From contig SVOL01000002.1 of the NCBI GenBank assembly GCA_015066395.1, positions 1 through 64,000 on the forward strand: DNA of 64,000 nucleotides, in the 5' to 3' direction. Shown in pieces: positions 34,957 to 42,437 of this stretch; position 1 is the first letter of the stretch; every line of letters begins with the position of its first letter. The translations under genes and the position numbers were made by a program. A model generated the notes under the pieces. That model searched no databases. It was not told the DNA's origin and was given only the letters and a program-made list of their open reading frames with translations. Source of the stretch: Oscillospiraceae bacterium (lineage in GTDB: Bacteria > Bacillota > Clostridia > Oscillospirales > Acutalibacteraceae).

Positions 34957-35026
34957 GCAAAAGCCAAGCCCTCGGGGCTTGAACGGCCAAAGCCGTTGGC
35001 CGTGGCCTTGACACGGCCGCTTTTGC
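34957..35026. repeat. Cloverleaf-like hairpin element C
   Basis: The closing stem GCAAAAGC (34957-34964) / GCTTTTGC (35019-35026) surrounds three hairpins placed without gaps: CAAGCCC/GGGCTTG (34965-34981), AACGG/CCGTT (34982-34997) and GGCCGTG/CACGGCC (34998-35018). The closing stem repeats that of element A at 1036. A TATAAT-like box on the minus strand at 35101-35106 would put it in the 5' leader of the Ca2+ ATPase gene; a clear -35 is missing. Confidence 0.65.
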
Positions 35027-35145
35027 CTCGTCAATTGCACGAAAAACGCAAAGACTTCACTCCACAAGCGTTTCGGTGTTAAAGACACCGATGTGAGATC
35101 ATTATACACTATTTTTTACCAAATCCATTAATAAAATGTAAATTT

Positions 35146-35685
35146 TCAAACGCCTGCTTCGACAATACCGATCGCTTCAACAATATCGTCGGTAACGGTC
35201 AAAAGTTCCATCACCTCGGGGCTGATGAAGTTTTCTTTGACACTGTAATCCAAAAAATTTATAAGTTTATCGAAATATCCGTTGAAATTAAGCAGAACTA
35301 TCGGCTTTTTGTGACAGTCGAGACTTCTCAACGTGAATATTTCAAAGAACTCATCAAATGTGCCGATGCCGCCCGGAGTCACAAAGAAAGCATCCGACTT
35401 CTGTTCTAACAGTTGCTTTCTTTCCCTCATTGTTTCGGTAAAGATCTGCTCGGTGCAATTTTCAAACAACACACCGTCGACATTGAAAAACGAAGGAACG
35501 ATAGCTATCGAACTGCCCTTCATTTCGGCCACTCCGCGAACCACCGCACCCATCATACCCGATGCACCGCCGCCGAAAACGAGGCTGTGACCGCGTTTCG
35601 CCATCTCTCTGCCCAAAGCCTCTCCGGCCTCTAAAAATGAGCTGTCAATAGTAGTGCTGGCCGCACCGTAAACACAAATATTCAT
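35146..35685 (-). CDS. LOG family protein (TIGR00730)
   Basis: A 179-residue Rossmann-like protein with both LOG signatures: GGGASGMMGAVVRGVAE near residue 40 and PGGIGTFDEFFE near residue 105. In plants and several bacteria such enzymes remove ribose 5-phosphate from nucleoside monophosphates such as cytokinin precursors; in Clostridia the substrate is unsettled. The ATG at 35685 follows AGGAG at 7 bases. It overlaps nothing and probably shares a transcript with the phosphodiesterase gene 10 bases upstream. Confidence 0.9.
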   Translation of the reverse strand: MNICVYGAASTTIDSSFLEAGEALGREMAKRGHSLVFGGGASGMMGAVVRGVAEMKGSSIAIVPSFFNVDGVLFENCTEQIFTETMRERKQLLEQKSDAFFVTPGGIGTFDEFFEIFTLRSLDCHKKPIVLLNFNGYFDKLINFLDYSVKENFISPEVMELLTVTDDIVEAIGIVEAGV

Positions 35686-35698
35686 CACTTTTCTCCTT

Positions 35699-36172
35699 TT
35701 ATATCTTCATAAACGAAGTCACGATACCTTTTGACGTGACATCAATTATCGCGTATGAGTTGCCGCCTTCGCGGCTGCGGTTGAGTGCGCCGGGATTGAC
35801 TAAATATATTCCGTCACGGTATTCCTCTTTTGCTACGTGAGTATGCCCGTAAAGTGCCAGATCAGCGTTGATGTTTTTAGCGATCTCAAAAAGCATCTCT
35901 GTGCCGTACTTTACCGAATATCGGTGACCGTGGGTGTAAAGTATCCTCTTGCCCTCGATCACAACCTCGCCGAAATTTGGAAAGGTCGAAAACGGGTCAC
36001 AGTTGCCCGAAACTATATAAAATGTACTGTCGCTGTAAAACGACTGCAACCCAAAGACCTCATCAGCACCGTCCCCTAAGAAGAATATCTTTTTGATATC
36101 GGGGTGTGCTTCGATGGCTCTCTCAGCATGTCTTAACGCTCCGTGGCAGTCGGATAAAACAAGTATTCTCAT
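35699..36172 (-). CDS. YfcE-type metallophosphodiesterase
   Basis: A 157-residue small phosphodiesterase of the YfcE/MJ0936 type: SDCHG at residues 7-11 in place of SDxHG, FFLGDGADE near 30, VSGNCDPF near 55 for GNCD, THGHR near 80, and YGHTH near 110. It hydrolyses phosphodiesters with Mn or similar metals in vitro; the natural substrate is unknown. It lies upstream of the LOG gene in one minus-strand transcript. Confidence 0.9.
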   Translation of the reverse strand: MRILVLSDCHGALRHAERAIEAHPDIKKIFFLGDGADEVFGLQSFYSDSTFYIVSGNCDPFSTFPNFGEVVIEGKRILYTHGHRYSVKYGTEMLFEIAKNINADLALYGHTHVAKEEYRDGIYLVNPGALNRSREGGNSYAIIDVTSKGIVTSFMKI

Positions 36173-36246
36173 TGTTCCCTCTTAACATTTTTTCCATCAT
36201 TTTGCATATATTATAGTAATTATACATCAAATTCGGAGTGAATGCA

Positions 36247-36462
36247 ATGAAAGATTCGCAAATAGAACAGTTATTGGCGTTGGCGGCCGCCAAACTTAAT
36301 ATGTCACCGAGTGAACTGAAATCCGCGGCCCAGAACGGTGACACAAACGCCATTTTTTCGAAGCTCGACAAAAAGAGTGCAGAAAAGGTACAGTCGGTAA
36401 TGAACAACAAACGGCTGACCGACGAAATAATGAAGAAATTCGGTTCGGACGGCAAGAAATAA
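36247..36462 (+). CDS. Small helical protein of unknown function
   Basis: A 71-residue, charged, helical protein (KDSQIEQLLALAAAKLN, then SPSELKSAAQNGDTNAIF and KSAEKVQSVMNNKRLTDEI). The pattern LALAAAKLNMSPSELKSAAQNG repeats a motif common in Oscillospirales small proteins encoded upstream of a similar acidic protein, as here. I do not recognise a named family. The ATG at 36247 has GGAGTGAATGCA in front. First gene of a three-gene cluster. Confidence 0.65.
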   Translation: MKDSQIEQLLALAAAKLNMSPSELKSAAQNGDTNAIFSKLDKKSAEKVQSVMNNKRLTDEIMKKFGSDGKK

Positions 36463-36493
36463 TCCAAACTAAGTCTTATAAAGGCGGTATAAA

Positions 36494-36895
36494 ATGGACG
36501 ATATAGCATCTAAAATATCGGAGCTTTTATCCGATCCCGGCGGAATTGACCGAATCAAGCAAATGGCCGGCGCGCTCTTCTCGGGCGGCGAAGAAGAAAA
36601 CAGCGAGCCTCAACCGAACGACACACCCTCGCCTGACCTTTTGAGCGGTCTTTTGGGATCGCTTTCAAACTCGGGCGGTCCGTCTCTTCCCGACGGATTT
36701 GACCCGATGAAACTTATGGGACTTATGTCGGTCCTGGGCCGAAGCGGTGACGACAAGCGAACCGCTCTGCTGCTCGCTTTAAAACCGCATTTATCTAAAG
36801 AGCGGCAACCCAGAGTCGACAAAGCGGTCAAATTCTTGAAAATTGCGGCTCTGATGCCCACTTTAAAGGAGCAGGGACTGCTTGATATTTTCTAA
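36494..36895 (+). CDS. Protein of unknown function, second of three-gene cluster
   Basis: A 133-residue protein with three parts: an N-terminal helix (DDIASKISELLSDPGGIDRI), an acidic Ser/Pro/Asp-rich linker (about residues 30-60), and a C-terminal helical region (DDKRTALLLALKPHLSKERQ followed by KAVKFLKIAALMPTLKEQG). The KRTALLLALKPHLSKER-KAVKFLKI stretch is the most conserved-looking part. AAGGCGG ribosome site. Lies 31 bases behind the first gene and 15 bases before the third. Confidence 0.7.
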   Translation: MDDIASKISELLSDPGGIDRIKQMAGALFSGGEEENSEPQPNDTPSPDLLSGLLGSLSNSGGPSLPDGFDPMKLMGLMSVLGRSGDDKRTALLLALKPHLSKERQPRVDKAVKFLKIAALMPTLKEQGLLDIF

Positions 36896-36910
36896 AAAGG
36901 AGCGTCGTTT

Positions 36911-37342
36911 ATGCCCGAACCGAGCGAAAAAGAATTGCAAAGAATGCAACGTGACGCGGAGCAGAGAATGCGTGAGATGCAGCGGCGGACAGCCCAGTTT
37001 TCTCACGGACACGACACTCCGCAGGTGCCGAATTTCGTCCGTCTTTCCCAACAGCAAACCAACCGCCGTCCTAAACCCGACAACCGACCGGCAACCACGC
37101 AACAGCCCGATGCCCGCGGGCAGTCGGGTGCGGCAAACAAAAGCCAAAAACCCCTTAACAGAGGTGTCCAAAACAGTTCGCACGGCACACTCAATAAGGG
37201 GTTTAACCTACTTAGGATGTTCAACTTTGAAAACTTTAAACTTGACAGCGACATAACGATAATCATCGTACTTATACTGCTCATTTCATCGGAAGAGACC
37301 GACGAGTTGCTTCTTCTCGCATTGGCCTATATTATGCTTTGA
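36911..37342 (+). CDS. Protein with charged N-terminus and hydrophobic C-terminus, third of cluster
   Basis: A 143-residue protein: a Glu/Arg/Met-rich N-terminal helix (EKELQRMQRDAEQRMREMQR), a long Gln/Asn/Pro-rich low-complexity middle (about residues 35-100), and a C-terminal hydrophobic block (SDITIIIVLILLISSEETDELLLLALAYIML) containing an acidic break. The end resembles the short hydrophobic D-rich proteins found in Oscillospirales, function unknown; it may sit at a membrane or in a spore layer. Its last 11 bases overlap convergently with rsmA. Confidence 0.7.
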   Translation: MPEPSEKELQRMQRDAEQRMREMQRRTAQFSHGHDTPQVPNFVRLSQQQTNRRPKPDNRPATTQQPDARGQSGAANKSQKPLNRGVQNSSHGTLNKGFNLLRMFNFENFKLDSDITIIIVLILLISSEETDELLLLALAYIML

Positions 37343-38192
37343 TACTACCAAGGTAATTGCTGACATCGGCCAACTGTTGCATACCCATCTTCTCGGCACG
37401 GATGTTTTCATCCAGTCCGCACTCAAGCAAAGCCTTTCTGACCGTTTCCTTCTGGATCCCAAGTCCTGCAGAGACCGAGTTTTGAAAGGTCTTTCTTCGC
37501 TGTTCAAAGGCCGCTCTCACCATTTTGAAAAAGAGCTTTTCGTCTTTAACATCGACAGCCGGCTTTTCGAGCACCTTCAAACGAATGACCGCACTGTCTA
37601 CATTCGGAGCCGGCATAAACGAACCGCGTGAAACGTTAAAAAGCACCTCCGGTTCGCTGTAATACCTTACTGCAACGGTGACCGCACCCGATTCGCGGCT
37701 TCCGACCTTGGCACAGATACGCTCGGCCGCCTCCCTTTGCACCATTACGGTGATAGAGGAAAACGGCAGACGGCTCTCCAAAAGATTCATTATTATCGGT
37801 GAGGTTATGTAGTACGGCAGATTGGCACAGACCGAAATTTTGCGACCGCCGAACTTTTCTTTGATGATCCTGCCGAGGTCAAGCTTCATCGCATCGCCGA
37901 ACACTACCTCGATGTTGTCATACTCACCCAGCGTTTCAGCAAGCACCGGTCGCAACCTTTCATCAAGCTCAATGCTGACGACCTTTTCGGCCTGCTTGCC
38001 TAATTCGGCGGTCAGAACACCGATGCCCGGGCCTATCTCCAAAACGCCTGTCTCACCGTCCGAAACAGCACTTTCCGCCATTTTGGGACAAACTGTCGGA
38101 TTTATCAAAAAATTCTGCCCAAGGCTCTTTTTAAACGAAAATCCGTTTCTTGATAATATTTCTTTTATAACACTCGGGTTAGTAAGCTCCAT
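37332..38192 (-). CDS. rsmA: 16S rRNA dimethyladenosine transferase RsmA/KsgA
   Basis: A 286-residue enzyme that dimethylates two adenines in 16S rRNA helix 45. SAM binding is shown by VLEIGPGIGVLTAELG near residue 50, and the catalytic NLPYYITSPI near residue 130. The ATG at 38192 (MELTNP) follows AAAGGAAACGGAAT; a longer frame to 38219 has no ribosome site. It overlaps convergently with the gene of the three-gene cluster. Confidence 0.95.
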   Translation of the reverse strand: MELTNPSVIKEILSRNGFSFKKSLGQNFLINPTVCPKMAESAVSDGETGVLEIGPGIGVLTAELGKQAEKVVSIELDERLRPVLAETLGEYDNIEVVFGDAMKLDLGRIIKEKFGGRKISVCANLPYYITSPIIMNLLESRLPFSSITVMVQREAAERICAKVGSRESGAVTVAVRYYSEPEVLFNVSRGSFMPAPNVDSAVIRLKVLEKPAVDVKDEKLFFKMVRAAFEQRRKTFQNSVSAGLGIQKETVRKALLECGLDENIRAEKMGMQQLADVSNYLGSIKA

Positions 38193-38275
38193 ATTCCGTT
38201 TCCTTTCGGTTATTTCCATTCTATTTTAAACGCTGTTTTGCCATTTGTAAACAATTTTTATTTTTTAATTTAATC

Positions 38276-38303
38276 TTGTATTTATTGTAAGATTTGCTAT
38301 AAT
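38276..38303 (+). promoter_or_regulatory. Promoter of the AI-2E-type gene
   Basis: TTGTAT (38276-38281), 16-base spacer, TATAAT (38298-38303). Confidence 0.6.
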
Positions 38304-38335
38304 ATGTATAAAAGCTCTGTTTTCGGAGGGAAACA

Positions 38336-39526
38336 ATGAATTTCTTCAAAAATCACAAAAAACTGTCCGTCTGGCTGTCGGCTTTTATATTCGTCGCAGC
38401 CGTCATAATTTTCAAGGAATTGCTGACATCGTTGCCGTCTGTCTTTAATTTTATTGGCAGAATACTGTCTATTCTGTCTCCGTTTATCGCCGGCTTCGTG
38501 ATAGCATTTATTTTGTACGTGCCGTGTAGGAAGTTTGAATCCTTGCTTGAGAAACTGCGTCGGCCGAAGTTTATCGCCAAACATGCGAGAGGTATTTCTG
38601 TTCTGACCGTCTATATCACCTTTGTCGCATTGATCGTAGTCGCCTTGGTACTTATCATTCCGTGGTTGGTCAAGAACATAATCAAGCTCTATAACAACAG
38701 CGACGTTTATTACACGACCGTGGTCAACTTTATCAACTCATACTGTGACGCCGAAGGCAAGCTTTTCGGACTGTTTAACATAAACGAACTTGTTGAGATG
38801 GTCAACCCGAGCAGATTACTCAGTAACCTTAATATGGATAAACTGGCTTCCATCGCCAGCGGTGTTTACAAGGTGGGATCTGCCGTTGTTGAAATAGTTT
38901 TGGCTATCTTCTCCTCGGTCTATATGCTTATCAGCCGCAAATCGCTTGTCCGTTCAGCCGGTCATTTCCTGACACTATTCACTTCAAAGAAGAATGTTCT
39001 CAAAGTGCACGACTATCTTTTGAAAATAGCCGACATTTTCTACACCTACATTTACAGCACACTGCTTGACGCCATGGTGGTCGGCATCACCTGCAGCATT
39101 GCCTTTATAATTATCGGTATCGATTACGCTCCGCTGTTCGGCTTTGCCATTGGCTTTGCCAACCTCATTCCCTACTTCGGTGCCATTATTGCAGGCGTAT
39201 TTGTCGCATTGTTCACCGCCATTACCGAAGGCTTTGTCACCGCTTTGATCGTAGCGGCCTGCATACTCGTGATCCAGCAGATAGACGCTAACATCCTGCA
39301 ACCGAGGATCATCGGCAAGAGCGTAGGCATCCAGCCGTTGCTGACACTCGTTGCCATCACCGTGGGCGGCGGATTGTTGGGCTTCTGGGGTGTATTATTA
39401 GGCGTACCTCTGGCCGCAACGATGCAGATGATACTCATCGACATTCTGAATGCGCATGACAAGGCTGTCATAGCCGCTCAAGTCGATAATGAATCCTCAC
39501 AGTCGCAAGACGAGGACATAACGTGA
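38336..39526 (+). CDS. AI-2E family transporter
   Basis: A 396-residue membrane protein of the AI-2E/PerM (UPF0118) family with about eight helices. The C-terminal segments LFGFAIGFANLIPYFGAIIAG and GKSVGIQPLLTLVAITVGGGLLG are the typical conserved region. Members export various substrates (some act as sodium/proton antiporters); the autoinducer-2 name is not evidence of that role. Acidic C-terminal tail (DNESSQSQDED). It has its own promoter. A second paralogue lies at 53453-54517. Confidence 0.88.
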   Translation: MNFFKNHKKLSVWLSAFIFVAAVIIFKELLTSLPSVFNFIGRILSILSPFIAGFVIAFILYVPCRKFESLLEKLRRPKFIAKHARGISVLTVYITFVALIVVALVLIIPWLVKNIIKLYNNSDVYYTTVVNFINSYCDAEGKLFGLFNINELVEMVNPSRLLSNLNMDKLASIASGVYKVGSAVVEIVLAIFSSVYMLISRKSLVRSAGHFLTLFTSKKNVLKVHDYLLKIADIFYTYIYSTLLDAMVVGITCSIAFIIIGIDYAPLFGFAIGFANLIPYFGAIIAGVFVALFTAITEGFVTALIVAACILVIQQIDANILQPRIIGKSVGIQPLLTLVAITVGGGLLGFWGVLLGVPLAATMQMILIDILNAHDKAVIAAQVDNESSQSQDEDIT

Positions 39527-39656
39527 CCGACACAAAAAATATTCGTAAATTGACACGCTCTAAAATGGGGGACAGCAAATTTCTAAACGTAAAATGCTAA
39601 TTCTCAAAAAAGGAGAAAAAAACCGCCTTTTTTGTCGCGATAATTCGTTTTTCTTG

Positions 39657-39685
39657 TTGACAAATAAGGTGTAAAAATATATAAT
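39657..39685 (+). promoter_or_regulatory. Consensus promoter of the LRR protein gene
   Basis: TTGACA (39657-39662), 17-base spacer, TATAAT (39680-39685): a perfect sigma-A consensus. The leader contains a GCCGGAT/ATCCGGC hairpin at about 39711-39729. Confidence 0.85.
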
Positions 39686-39756
39686 TGACTCAGTACATTC
39701 GAGTATTGTAGCCGGATCTTATCCGGCCATAAAAGCAGGAAGGGACATTAGGTAAA

Positions 39757-42249
39757 ATGAAAAAACGCAGCATTATTCTTTTAGTAATTGTTTTGGCAGT
39801 CATTGCTCTTGCTCTTTGCGGATGCGGAAAAGATCTTTCGGCATACGATTATCCGCAGGAGACACCTGCGACCCAACTCAACTATACCGTTGTTGAGGAA
39901 AACAATTTCACCTACAATATGTATGAAACCTACGCCGAGTTGGTGGACTATACAGGTACCGCTGCAACCGTTAAGGTTGCCGCTACGGTTCAGGGTAAAC
40001 CCGTCACCGCTATCGGCACCGGTGCTTTTGAGGACACCAAGATCACAAGCGTTGACATTCCCGCATCTGTAACAGAGATCGGTGCTTACGCTTTCTACAA
40101 CTCAAAGCTTTCATCTATCACCATTCCCGAGACGGTTCAGAAGATCGGCTACTCGGCTTTCGGCAAGTGCAAATCCATCACAGAGGTTACTATTCCTTCT
40201 TCTATAACGGTTCTTGACTTCTATGCTTTTGCTGACTGCACCTCGCTTGCAACCGTCAACCTGCCCGATACTCTTACCAATATCGGCGAGCACACCTTCG
40301 ATGGCTGTAAAGCCCTTACCTCCATCACCGTTCCCGCCTCGGTTGAAAGAATCGAGAAATTCGCCTTCTACAAGTGCAATGCTCTTAAAGAAGTTAAATT
40401 TGCCGGTGATGCAAAGATCACATACATAGGCCAGGAAGCCTTCAGCGATTGTGGCGCTCTTACAAGCTTTACGGTGCCCGCATCGGTCACCGCTTTAGGT
40501 GAAAGAGTTTTCTATGACAGCGCTCTTGCATCTGTCAGCTTCCCTGCCGCTTCCAAACTCGAGGCGATCAGCAACGCCTGCTTCTCTAAGTGCGATTCAC
40601 TGAAATCCGTCACTCTTCCCGCTTCGGTCAAAGCTATCGGTAACTATGCTTTTGCCGAATGTGCTTCGCTTACCTCGGTTTATGTAGGTGCCAACCTCGA
40701 AACCATCGGTAACTCTGCTTTTGAAGAATGTAAAGTATTCACTTCTTTCGGTTCTTCTGCCAAAAAGCCGTCTGATGTTCAGATTCCTGACAGCGTAACA
40801 ACTATCGGAACCGCTGCTTTCTATAAAAACCCCGCCATCAAATCCGTAAAGATCGGCAACGGTATCTCCGTGATCTCCGAAAGTGCTTTTGAAGACTGTT
40901 CTGCACTGACTACCCTTAATATGGGCCAGGCTGTTACCGCCGGTGTAAACTCTTTTAAGGGATGTGCGGTCCTCAGCAAGATCACCTTCTCACCCGCGCT
41001 TGTAACTATTGACGAGGCCGCGTTCCAGAACTGCGTTGCTATCAAGGAGGTCAAGCTTCCCGAAACTGTTTATTATATCAACAGGGCCGCATTCCAGGGT
41101 TGTACCGGAATGACCACTTGCGTCCTTCCCGAAGAGATCAGGACTCTCGGTCATTCGTCATTCAAGGGCTGCTCGGCACTTAAAGATATCGATATCAACC
41201 GTGCATACCTTTCCGGCGTCGGCATCGGTTGCTTCGAGGGTTGCTCTTCCATCACGACCGTTACCGTTCCTGCAAGGGTTACGATTCTTAACGCATCGAC
41301 CTTCTCCGGTTGTTCATCGCTTAGCAGTGTAACTCTTCACGATGGCATCGTCAGAGTCGGTGACCACGCTTTCACAAACTGCGTTTCACTTAAAACCGCC
41401 ACCTTCCCTGCCGCTACTCCCGTAATCGAAGATGCCACCTTCCAGGGTTGTTCTTCGCTCGAGAGTATTGAGATCAAGGGTGCTATCACCAAGATAAGCA
41501 AAAGCGTATTCGACGGCTGTACTGCTCTCAAAGGCGTCTCGATTCCCGAATCGGTAACCGAGATTGCTGAAAACGCTTTCCAGAACTGCAAGAGCATTAC
41601 CGAGATCGTTATTCCTAAGAACGTTACTTTGATCTATGAAGCATGCTTCAAGGGTTGCTCGGCACTCAAAGGTGTCACCCTTCCTACAGGCATTACCACC
41701 CTCGGTATCGAGAGTTTTGCAGACTGTACCTCTCTTGAAACTATACAGTTCCCTGACGTTATGAACACCATTTACGGCAGTGCGTTCAAGGGTTGTACAG
41801 CTCTCAAGTCGATCACACTTACCGCAAACGTAACCAAGATCGACGAAGGTGTATTTGAGGATTGCTCGGCACTTAAAGATGTCGAACTTCTCGGCAATAT
41901 CCGCTCTATCGAAAAGCGTGCTTTCAAGGGTTGTAGCTCACTTGCCACCATCAAGCTTCTTTCTTCGGTAAACAATATCTCCGAAGGTGCCTTCGACGGA
42001 TGCACGGCGCTCACCATCAAGTGTGTCGAGGGTTCCGTTTCTGCTTCCTTCGCCTCAGCCAACAACATTCCAACCGAGTTTATTGCCGACGAGCTGCTTG
42101 AAGAAGACAACTCCAATGTTCTTCTCCTCGTTATACTTCTCGCAGTGATCGCTGTTGTTATTGCAGGCATTGTAGTTCTCAGCATCATCGCTAAGAAAAA
42201 GAGAATTGCCAAAAACATTATGAGGGCTGAAGACCGGATCGAAGAATAA
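39757..42249 (+). CDS. BspA-type leucine-rich repeat lipoprotein with C-terminal membrane anchor
   Basis: An 830-residue surface protein. A lipoprotein signal ends in LALCGC (cysteine at about residue 22). Residues about 75-770 are some 28 LRR_5/BspA repeats of about 23 residues (for example VTEIGAYAFYNSKLSSITIPE, with AFxxCxxLxxVxxPxSVxxIG consensus). A membrane helix near 785-815 (VLLLVILLAVIAVVIAGIVVL) is followed by a basic tail, so the protein may be anchored at both ends. Such proteins bind host or partner-cell surfaces. Consensus promoter upstream implies strong expression. Confidence 0.85.
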   Translation: MKKRSIILLVIVLAVIALALCGCGKDLSAYDYPQETPATQLNYTVVEENNFTYNMYETYAELVDYTGTAATVKVAATVQGKPVTAIGTGAFEDTKITSVDIPASVTEIGAYAFYNSKLSSITIPETVQKIGYSAFGKCKSITEVTIPSSITVLDFYAFADCTSLATVNLPDTLTNIGEHTFDGCKALTSITVPASVERIEKFAFYKCNALKEVKFAGDAKITYIGQEAFSDCGALTSFTVPASVTALGERVFYDSALASVSFPAASKLEAISNACFSKCDSLKSVTLPASVKAIGNYAFAECASLTSVYVGANLETIGNSAFEECKVFTSFGSSAKKPSDVQIPDSVTTIGTAAFYKNPAIKSVKIGNGISVISESAFEDCSALTTLNMGQAVTAGVNSFKGCAVLSKITFSPALVTIDEAAFQNCVAIKEVKLPETVYYINRAAFQGCTGMTTCVLPEEIRTLGHSSFKGCSALKDIDINRAYLSGVGIGCFEGCSSITTVTVPARVTILNASTFSGCSSLSSVTLHDGIVRVGDHAFTNCVSLKTATFPAATPVIEDATFQGCSSLESIEIKGAITKISKSVFDGCTALKGVSIPESVTEIAENAFQNCKSITEIVIPKNVTLIYEACFKGCSALKGVTLPTGITTLGIESFADCTSLETIQFPDVMNTIYGSAFKGCTALKSITLTANVTKIDEGVFEDCSALKDVELLGNIRSIEKRAFKGCSSLATIKLLSSVNNISEGAFDGCTALTIKCVEGSVSASFASANNIPTEFIADELLEEDNSNVLLLVILLAVIAVVIAGIVVLSIIAKKKRIAKNIMRAEDRIEE

Positions 42250-42341
42250 TTAAAGCAGACAAAAGCCGCAAATCGAAAGTGCTATACTCTAAAGCACAAC
42301 TTGTGAAAACTAAGAACCATAAGCATTTTTAAAACAACTAA

Positions 42342-42375
42342 ACAGCGGCAAGGAATTCGACATCCTTGCCGCTGT
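42342..42375 (+). terminator. Hairpin behind the LRR protein gene
   Basis: ACAGCGGCAAGGA pairs with TCCTTGCCGCTGT around an 8-base loop; the following T-run (TCTTCATTGCTTT) is weak. Confidence 0.6.
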
Positions 42376-42437
42376 TCTTCATTGCTTTAAGCTCTATATT
42401 TATATATTGAATATAAAAAGGAAGCCAGAAAGAAAAA

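Noticed and set aside
38336..39526. Quorum-sensing autoinducer-2 export by the AI-2E proteins
   Set aside because: The family name does not prove the substrate, and no luxS or lsr gene is in the window.
39990..42070. Regularly spaced repeats that could suggest a CRISPR array
   Set aside because: They are degenerate codon-level repeats of about 70 bases in one long reading frame, the leucine-rich repeats, with no constant repeat and variable spacer pattern.
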